From Macrostomum hystrix (Eukaryota > Platyhelminthes > Macrostomidae): a stretch of 64,000 bases of DNA. Of this stretch, positions 57,901 through 64,000 are shown in pieces; position 1 is the first letter of the stretch, and each line of letters starts with the position of its first letter. The translations under genes and the position numbers were made by a program. The DNA lies in assembly GCA_950097015.1 (NCBI GenBank), contig CATNEN010000003.1, positions 2,851,001 to 2,915,000 of the forward strand, written 5' to 3'. The notes below the pieces were generated by a model. It saw only the letters and a list, made by a program, of their open reading frames with translations, had not been told where the DNA came from and searched no databases.

Positions 57901-60744
57901 TTCTCCTCCTTCTTCCTGTTCCTGTTGACGCCAGCCCCACTCCGCCAAAGCCAGCCACCCCTCCTCCGCGGCAGGCGTCACTAATGGCATGTCAGCTGGG
58001 GCATTGCCGGCTCTTTCATCATCGTCATCGCTCACTCCTTCTTTAGCTATTGGAGGCCCTCTTTCCGCTTCTGCTTCACGCCTTTATGGACTGCTGCTGC
58101 TGCTGCTGCTGCTGCTGGGGTGTTCACGTTACTCGTTGTTGGCATGCATTCACCACTTTTTGGATTCTAAAATCTAGCGTTAGCATGTATATACCAGTTC
58201 GCAGGTAAAGGTTGCAATCGTTCATCCTTAGTCTACAGACTAAAAGTGCAATAATTAGGCTATTCTTGATTCAATCAAAAGATTATTTCCAAGAAACGCA
58301 CATGTGAATAGAAGCCAGAGAAAATGTAAAGTTTTGTATGAGTCACATTTAATTTGCGTCAATATTGATGGGTCAATTAAAACATGCTTTTGCCAAAAGT
58401 AATTGCAAACTGCAGCTAGAATCGTATCAAACTGCAGCTAGAATCACATCAAACTGCAGCTAGAATCGTATCAAACTGCAGCTAGAATCGTATCAAACTG
58501 CAGCTAGAATCGCATCAAACTGCAGCTAGAATCACATCAAACTGCAGCTAGAATCGTATCAAACTGCAGCTAGAATCGTATCAAACTGCAGCTAGAATCA
58601 CATCAAACTGCAGCTAGAATCGCATCAAACTGCAGCTAGAATCACATCAAACTGCAGCTAGAATCGTATCAAACTGCAGCTAGAATCGTATCAAACTGCA
58701 GCTAGAATCGCATCAAACTGCAGCTAGAATCACATCAAACTGCAGCTAGAATCGTATCAAACTGCAGCTAGAATCGCATCAAACTGCAGCTAGAATCACA
58801 TCAAACTGCAGCTAGAATCGTATCAAACTGCAGCTAGAATCGTATCAAACTGCAGCTAGAATCGCATCAAACTGCAGCTAGAATCACATCAAACTGCAGC
58901 TAGAATCGTATCAAACTGCAGCTAGAATCGTATCAAACTGCAGCTAGAATCACATCAAACTGCAGCTAGAATCGTATCAAACTGCAGCTAGAATCGTATC
59001 AAACTGCAGCTAGAATCGTATCAAACTGCAGCTAGAATCGTATCAAACTGCAGCTAGAATCGTATCAAACTGCAGCTAGAATCGTATCAAACTGCAGCTA
59101 GAATCGTATCAAACTGCAGCTAGAATCGCATCAAACTGCAGCTAGAATCGTATCAAACTGCAGCTAGAAAAGTAGAAAAGTAATCGACCTACATTAAACT
59201 TGATTTCTGAATTATAACTTTGCTCTTTATAGAACAGCTTAGATAAAGCTTCGATTAAAGAAACATTTGTACTAGGTTCAGATGAGGAAGTAGCTATTTC
59301 AAACAAAGCGAATGCTTTGAATATTTAGTAACTCAATCTGTATCAATGTAACAAAACTTTTTGCTTTGATTTGTGATTGAAATGCATACTGTTGTTTGTT
59401 AGAATTGCCTTTGAAGTGCTTGTTCAAAGCGAATTCAAAATTAATGCAAATACGAGTCTGTAATGTTAAACTTTGGATTAATATACACTAGCGTATTTCG
59501 TCAATCACGACAGAAATCGATAATCAAATAATATTTATAGCTCTTTGTTCTCTATTGGCATTCACTGAAAAAAAAATTCAATGTGCAAGAACGAGGGCGC
59601 GAGTCATTTCAAATTAGTACCAATGTCTTTGAAGGAAATCTACGAGCTCGTATATTTATTTTTAATTTTGATTTTGTTGAAAATACAGACTTCTAGGAAA
59701 AACAGATTGCAAGGAAATCTAGGAAATCTATTATCTAGGTATCAATTTTAGGAAATACTGATTTCTAGGAAATACCGATTTCTAGGAAATACATATTTCT
59801 AGGAAATACAGATTTCTAGAAAAATACAGTTTTCTAGGAAATACAGATTTCTAGGAAATACAGATTTCTAGAAAAATACAGTTTTCTAGGAAATACAGAT
59901 TTCTAGGAAATACAGATTTCTAGGAAATACAGATTTCTAGGAAATACAGATTTCTAGGAAATACCGATTTCTAGGAAATACAGATTTCTAGGAAATATAC
60001 AGATTTCTAGGAAAATATTATTTGTTTCTTTGAAACAACAGCTATTGGCACATGGAAAACGGAGATTTTTTTGACTTTCCAACTTTAATAAGTAATAAGT
60101 TTTTTTGCCTTTTAAATAGATACCATAATTCTAAAGAACAGCACATTTCTAAGTAGCGAATTTAATTGTGGCTAAAAGCTGTCTGTTAAAACCTCTTAAC
60201 AACAGCACCCTTATTTGTTAGTGTTCGCGCTGATCCTCGCTCTGTCCACCTCGATGTACTTTTAGCAATACAACAATTAATAATCCAATGACTGAAAGCA
60301 CAGAGCGCATTTAGATCCAATCAGTTACCAATCAGTTATTCATGTGGTTGGTAATATATTAGTTACTATAACCCCATTGTGGGTGGTCTAGCTGAAATGA
60401 TTGATAGTGAATTTGCCTCTTGTAAAATCCACAATTTTCCGTTACCTCGGCAGCCAAGAAGCTGCAAAAGAGAAAGTTTGAAACAAAAAAACTATAATTA
60501 TTGCATTTTATCCCACACGCAGGATCGCATTGTTGCTCGGCCCAGCTGACACTCACAGCCGAGCCATCTGACATCAGCGCTCGCGAGATGGGCATTGTAA
60601 GACTTGCCTGCCGAACAGAACTACCAACATCCGCTGTCAAAGTCGTGTGGAATCTGGACGGGGTCATTGTGGCTTCTAGCTCGTTAAGATCGCCGGATCC
60701 CAGATTCCGGATTGCAACGTCTGCTCATGACTCTGGATCTCCCG
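42950..60744 (+). CDS. Ig-superfamily secreted/receptor-type gene, first two exons (3' part not found)
   Basis: Exon 1 is 42950-42998: ATG then MRPRLTFLTACLVLALG, a signal peptide, ending phase 1 before GTGAGT. Exon 2 is 60523-60744, 222 nt, phase 1-1, after CACACGCAG. It encodes LTLTAEPSDISAREMG, then IVRLACRTELPTSAVKVVWN with LDG following, then DPRFRIATSAHDSGSP. The B-strand Cys, the core Trp in VVWNLDG and the DSG turn are hallmarks of an Ig domain; its second Cys would be in the next exon. The WxLDG style recalls receptor-type Ig proteins such as PTK7, but this is only an impression. Joining the two exons over ~17.5 kb is inferred from matching phases and the lack of any other candidate. 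Later exons were not found and probably lie beyond 64000. Confidence 0.5.
43020..43592. repeat. Purine-only GA-rich minisatellite with G-triplet runs
   Basis: Copies of GAGAGGGAGAGCGAGAAG give way after about 43480 to pure GGGAGA hexamers. The plus strand is nearly all purine. Confidence 0.92.
43593..44484. other. Intron sequence, no exon seen
   Basis: Unique sequence between two repeat arrays, with a short GAGAGA run near 44040. No exon supported. Confidence 0.4.
44485..46740. repeat. 2.25-kb array of 12-bp units with inverted-unit spacers
   Basis: Units TCTCTAATAGCC, CACTCTAATAGT and TCTCTAACAGTC alternate in blocks. About nine times a spacer containing TATCTATTAGAGACTATC interrupts the array (for example near 44701, 44740, 44981, 45020, 45381, 45588, 45856, 46242 and 46698). 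CTATTAGAGA in it is the reverse complement of TCTCTAATAG. Unique sequence GCAGGGCGGTCCGACGGC interrupts it once near 45990. Confidence 0.93.
46741..47395. other. Intron sequence, no exon seen
   Basis: Unique AT-rich sequence with no supported feature. Confidence 0.4.
47396..47535 (+). mobile_element. Possible tRNA-derived SINE family 2 fragment
   Basis: GGTGGCAGCTTTGGCTAGAG resembles an A-box region and GGAGATCGAATCTCAGCC a B box. GAGCAAGACACCTAATTCAT and TCCTCCAGCTGTAAAT follow, a block typical of invertebrate tRNA SINEs. Diverged; no target duplication seen. Confidence 0.5.
47552..47852. repeat. 23-bp minisatellite
   Basis: About 13 copies of GATTTGGCGCCATTTTAAGC plus TTA, with a central GGCGCC palindrome; variants are GGTGCC and TTCGG. 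Confidence 0.9.
47853..48314. other. Intron sequence, no exon seen
   Basis: Unique sequence without coding support. Confidence 0.4.
48315..48901. repeat. 22-bp CT-rich minisatellite
   Basis: About 26 copies of CTCTCTGTCTCCCTCTCTC ending in GCA or CCA. The right third is homogenised to GCA; the left is more variable. Confidence 0.92.
48902..50054. other. Intron sequence, no exon seen
   Basis: Unique DNA. Short frames only, with no splice-supported exon in phase 1. Confidence 0.4.
50055..53038. repeat. 3-kb array of 21-bp units (heptapeptide-like frames on both strands)
   Basis: About 140 copies of a 21-bp unit whose core is CTCATCCGCTCTCTCCTTC, with TATCC, CACCC, GCCTTAT and GCCCTAT variants. 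In one plus frame it reads SLLPLIR repeats for more than 1,000 codons, and two minus-strand frames are also long, simply because 21 is a multiple of three. Variant blocks recur, for example starting near 50230, 50608 and 51640, showing higher-order duplication. It lies inside the large intron of the Ig gene. Confidence 0.93.
53039..54028. other. Intron sequence, no exon seen
   Basis: Unique AT-rich sequence without a supported feature. Confidence 0.4.
54029..55410. repeat. 17-bp minisatellite
   Basis: About 80 copies of CCCGAAACTTCCCCAAA, with CTTAAA, CTAAGC and AGAAG variants. A block of roughly 240 bp near 54780-54960 recurs near 55020-55200. Confidence 0.92.
55411..56156. other. Intron sequence, no exon seen
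   Basis: Unique sequence with a short TCTC run near 55770. No exon supported. Confidence 0.4.
56157..57190. repeat. 16-bp minisatellite
   Basis: About 64 copies of GGGATTTCCCAATCAA or GGGATTTCCAGATCAA, with a GGGGTTTCCTACTCAA variant. Three-unit blocks repeat between 56280 and 56560 and again near 56700. Confidence 0.92.
57191..58402. other. Intron sequence with a CTG microsatellite; no firm exon
   Basis: A strong acceptor-like tract ends at TTCAG near 57662 and a GTGAGACT donor lies about 58 nt on, but 58 nt would break phase 1. (CTG)n lies at 58089-58117. GC-richer sequence at 57800-58110 gives no recognisable protein. Confidence 0.35.
58403..59170. repeat. 22-bp minisatellite with periodic variants
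   Basis: About 35 copies of CAAACTGCAGCTAGAATC followed by GTAT, GCAT or ACAT. Core bases are almost invariant; the variable four bases follow a loosely recurring order of about four units (88 bp), indicating higher-order duplication. Confidence 0.94.
59171..59689. other. Intron sequence, no exon seen
   Basis: Unique AT-rich sequence. Confidence 0.4.
59690..60015. repeat. 17-bp minisatellite
   Basis: About 17 copies of TTTCTAGGAAATACAGA, with AAAAATACAG and ACCGA variants. Confidence 0.9.
60523..60744 (+). CDS. Ig-domain exon (first half of an Ig fold)
   Basis: 222 nt, phase 1-1, flanked by CACACGCAG and G|GTTTGT. B-strand Cys in RLACRTE, core Trp in VKVVWNLDG, and PDPRFRIATSAHDSGSP as the E-F region. 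An Ig fold split into two exons is known in many animal Ig genes. The donor is weaker than consensus. Confidence 0.65.
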
Positions 60745-61207
60745 GTTTGTTTTATTTTCTCCCCAATTCTCCTAATTCCTAAATATCCACAAATCTCCGA
60801 AAATATTCAACAAGTCGCCATGAAAATCCGCTCTATCCGATGAAACAGCTTCCAGAACCACAAGACATCGGCATCGTCGAGATATTCAAGGATTCTCGTC
60901 GGCGTGTCTGGTGGCAAGAACCACCAATAAAGGCTGGTTACAATTTTTAGGTCAACTATTTTATTACTGAACCAATATGAATTCGCCATTGCGGTTTATA
61001 CAGAGCAATGTAAGTTGCCCTTGTCATCAGTCTTTGACAAGAACCGCTGATATCTCGATGATGCTGACGTCGAACGGCTTTGAAAGTTTATCGTTCAAAG
61101 GAGGTAAATTTCTATAAATATTGAGGACTTTCACGAAAATCAGTCATTTGGTTTGGCTGACTCCTGATTCGCTGATTGGCTGATTCGCTGATTGGCTGAT
61201 TCGCTGA
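60745..61207. other. No exon seen
   Basis: Expected position of the second half of the Ig fold, but no phase-1 exon with a Y-x-C motif was found. Contains a GCTGATT direct repeat near 61160-61210. Confidence 0.35.
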
Positions 61208-61474
61208 CTGCTGAGCACACACGCACACAGATACTGTACGCAGGCACACGCTCACACAGGTGTGTACATCTGTTCTGACTTTCTCATTGTCAGGCAGTGT
61301 ACACTCTCACTGTGCCATGGAGGTTGGCCCTCATGGGCATAAATTGCACGACAAGCCACCAAGCCTTCTCTCCGCGGCTGCGCCCCAAATGAATGTGGCC
61401 TCGCTGCGGAATCGAACTTAGGGACCTTTGTGCGAGAGGCAAACGCGTTAACCGCTCTGCCACCGACGCCCTCC
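61208..61474 (-). mobile_element. tRNA-derived SINE family 1, copy 4
   Basis: Minus-strand copy: GTGGCAGAGCGGTTAACGCG head near 61465, AAGTTCGATTCCGC B box, shared body, and the CACACGCACACAGATACTG block. The ATT tail region is missing, so it is truncated at its 3' end. Confidence 0.8.
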
Positions 61475-62184
61475 TAAAAATTATTCTTAAAAAGCAACAA
61501 TGGGTGAAATATCAAATAAACTTTTTTCAATTAGTCTGCCAAACCAAAAATTTAAGTCACCCACACAAATTCACTTTGAAAAATCACACTCAGACAGATA
61601 GAAAATTCCGAATTCCCACAAAAAAAATTGCAAAGCCACCTGTCGAACTCACGTCACGTTCAAGCATCACCAATGCGAGTGTCAATGGGACTGGCTCAGT
61701 GAGGCTTGTCGACACGAAAATGTAAAATAGTAGAGCCTGAAGAATCAGGGAATATGGGAGGTGACAAAGGGATTGAAAGCTGTTCTCGTTGATTTTTTGG
61801 GGATATTGGGATAAGACGCGCAGCTATAGTGTTTTGTGCAGGGATAAAGGGAAAAGTGGACGTGTTATCCCCCCCAACAACCCCGGGTTATTCTTGCTGC
61901 AATTGTGTAAACACGACAAATCCCACACTGTCGCATCTGCCTCACGTCTGCTGACACCAACCACAACGCTCTTCGGATTTTTGGTGCATGAAGACAGAGG
62001 GGAGAGTAGGCAATTTCAACTGGGATCATCCGGACTAAAGCAGCTGCATTGGTGTTAGCAGCTGGACTTTCCCTGGCCCCATCACCAACTCTATTTGCCA
62101 AGCTGCACTGATAGTTGGGACGCAAAAATACCTCAGAGTTTGCTATGGAAGATTCGTTGGGATATTTTAAGCTATTGAAGCTAA
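61475..62184. other. No gene seen
   Basis: Unique sequence with short frames only. Confidence 0.4.
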
Positions 62185-62958
62185 GCTATTCACTCACTCT
62201 CTCCCTCACTCAGCCACTTACTCCCTCACTCACTGACTCACTCACTCACTCACTCTCTCCTTACCTCACTCACTCACACTCTCATTCACTCACTCACTCA
62301 CTCTCTCCCTCCCTCACTCACTCCCTCCCTCACTCACCCACTCACTCACTGACTCTCTCCTTACCTCACTCACTCACACTCTCATTCACTCACTCACTCA
62401 CTCTCTCCTTCCCTCACTCACTCACACTCTCATTCACTTACTCACTCACTCACTCTCTCCCTCCCTCACTCACTCACTCACTCACTCACCCACTCACTCA
62501 CTGACTCTCTCCTTACCTCACTCACTCACACTCTCATTCACTCACTCACTCACTCTCTCCTTCCCTCACTCACTCACACTCTCATTCACTTACTCACTCA
62601 CTCACTCTCTCCCTCCCTCACTCACTCACTCACTCACTCACTCTCTCCCTCCCTCACTCACTCACTCACTCCCTCACTCACTCACTCTCTCCCTCCCTCA
62701 CTCACTCACTCACTCCCTCACTCACTCACTCACTCACTCACTCTCTCCTTCCCTCACTCACTCACTCCCTCACTCACTCTCTCCTTCCCTCACTCACTCA
62801 CACTCTCGTTCACTCACTCACTCACTCACTCTCTCCCTCACTCACTCACACTCTCATTCACTCTCTCACTCACCCACTCACTCACTGACTCACTCACTCA
62901 CTCCCTAACTCACCCACTCACCCATCCACTCACCCACTCACTCACTCTCTCACTCATT
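62185..62958. repeat. ACTC-based satellite with higher-order structure
   Basis: Tandem CTCA tetramers mixed with CTCTCTCCCTCCC and ACACTCTCATTCA blocks. A segment of about 175 bp starting near 62265 recurs near 62350 and 62520. Confidence 0.9.
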
Positions 62959-64000
62959 CGCGAATCTCTCATAATGTCAGGCGGCTCAAAATTAAATTGC
63001 TCAAACTATGAATACTGTTAAACCATTCTATGCAGTCTGTCTGCAGATAATATTTTTCGTGTCCATTCTAGATTAAAATCAAGCAGAGACCAGTTGAAGC
63101 AGAAAATTAATTTTTGCAGCCAGTGTATATTTACAGACATGATTGTCTCTGACATCTGAATTATAGCCCTCCTTATGGAATAGGAGGGCAAGCTTTCACT
63201 TCGGAAAATTTTCCAGTTTAATAAACGAGCTAATTATAGTCGTTTGTTGACAAGTCGCGCAGTCCAGTTTCTAAGAAAGTAGACCGATTATCTTCAATCT
63301 AAAATCGCCGATTTCAAATCCCCAGTGCTATAGATGAATTATCGATCGTGGCTCATTTATCGATCGATTAGAAAGTTCAACATTTGAGAGCATTGGAGCT
63401 ATAACCATAGTAAAGTGCAGGGCTGTCCCCAATGCACACACGCGCACCAGTCTCTTGAGTCTCTTGGGCAATGAAATCAAAAGCAGCTCAAACATTCGAG
63501 GGTTGGCCATAGTGGAATCTGCTGAAGAGTGCCGGTGATTTAGGGAGGCATCGAATTATCATTTTGCTGGGCCTGGCTGGGTTAGAAGGGACTCCAGCAT
63601 ACTCTCAACTCCCAGCATCAGCGCCTAGTGCTCAAATCGATTTGTTATTATCCCATGTTTTCATTTAGGTCAATCTGTGCGATTTCTGACTAGATTATCG
63701 AATAATTTTTTTTGTAGAAATGATCGGCAAAGAGGAGTTTCAAACAAAATATTAGCGAACATCATGTCTATATTCCCATAGGGATTCTAGCGATCATCGG
63801 GAGACCTTAAGATCCCGTCTGTTGTTATTCCCACTGATTGCCACAGAGATTGCTTAAAGTCGTTCTCATTCGGCTGCAAGTTTTGGCCCCGCGTGACTGC
63901 TTGAATGTCACAGATTTATAGATTTTAAGCATTTCATTTGCTAACTGTTCTACTGACAGTAGTGTGAAAAGAGACTACATGACAAAAATTAATTCGTGAA
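62959..64000. other. No gene seen to the window end
   Basis: Unique AT-rich sequence. No exon of the Ig gene could be recognised here. Confidence 0.4.

Noticed and set aside
60807-62504. Further exons of the Ig gene in the 60-110-residue open frames after 60744
   Set aside because: None has a phase-1 acceptor with an Ig-type Tyr-x-Cys motif; one is antisense, one overlaps a SINE and one is the ACTC repeat.

Overview
This window is metazoan nuclear DNA, not prokaryotic. It has GT-AG introns with consistent phases, signal-peptide first exons, metazoan extracellular domains (LCCL, WSC, Ig), a cilium-type gene, tRNA-derived SINEs, and P-type and hAT-type DNA transposons. Stop codons are read with the standard code. 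The very heavy tandem-repeat load and intermediate base composition suit a repeat-rich invertebrate; a free-living flatworm of the Macrostomum type is one candidate, but the species cannot be fixed from the sequence alone.

Layout. (1) 1-23611 is the 3' part of a giant plus-strand gene. It holds the end of one LCCL-domain exon and then 40 complete, near-identical 372-nt LCCL exons, one per ~558-bp repeat unit. All are phase 1-1. They are followed by a Gly-Lys-Arg-Pro repeat exon and a 71-nt terminal exon. If every exon is used, the array alone encodes about 4,960 residues. The array contains a nine-unit (5,022-bp) higher-order duplication. (2) 24154-25247 is a deleted P-type transposon with 116-bp terminal inverted repeats (TIRs), a perfect 8-bp target duplication and a THAP-domain exon. 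(3) 25442-25945 and 28941-29348 are short hAT-like elements. (4) 26844-28679 is a decayed relative of gene 1: TATA box, intact signal-peptide exon, broken WSC domains, a frameshifted Pro/Gly-rich exon, and a homologous 71-nt terminal exon with the same stop. (5) 31135-33769 is a five-exon gene encoding a cilium/sperm-type protein resembling TEPP (SPMIP8); its exons sum exactly to an open frame of 293 residues, with the first exon missing. (6) 42950-60744 holds the first two recognisable exons of a secreted or membrane Ig-superfamily gene, separated by a ~17.5-kb intron. The gene probably continues past the window.

The rest is dominated by more than 20 different tandem repeats with units of 4-34 bp. 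Three introns of the TEPP-like gene and intron 1 of the Ig gene are filled with them, each with its own unit. Many give long open frames because the unit length is a multiple of three; these are not treated as genes. Two tRNA-derived SINE families lie between 38.9 and 61.5 kb, and one copy has a clear 13-bp target duplication.

The most notable system is the LCCL exon array with its Lys/Arg/Pro tail and the linked WSC pseudogene. Together they define a locally duplicated family of secreted, strongly basic, modular proteins built from phase-1 exons and kept uniform by recent unit duplication or conversion.
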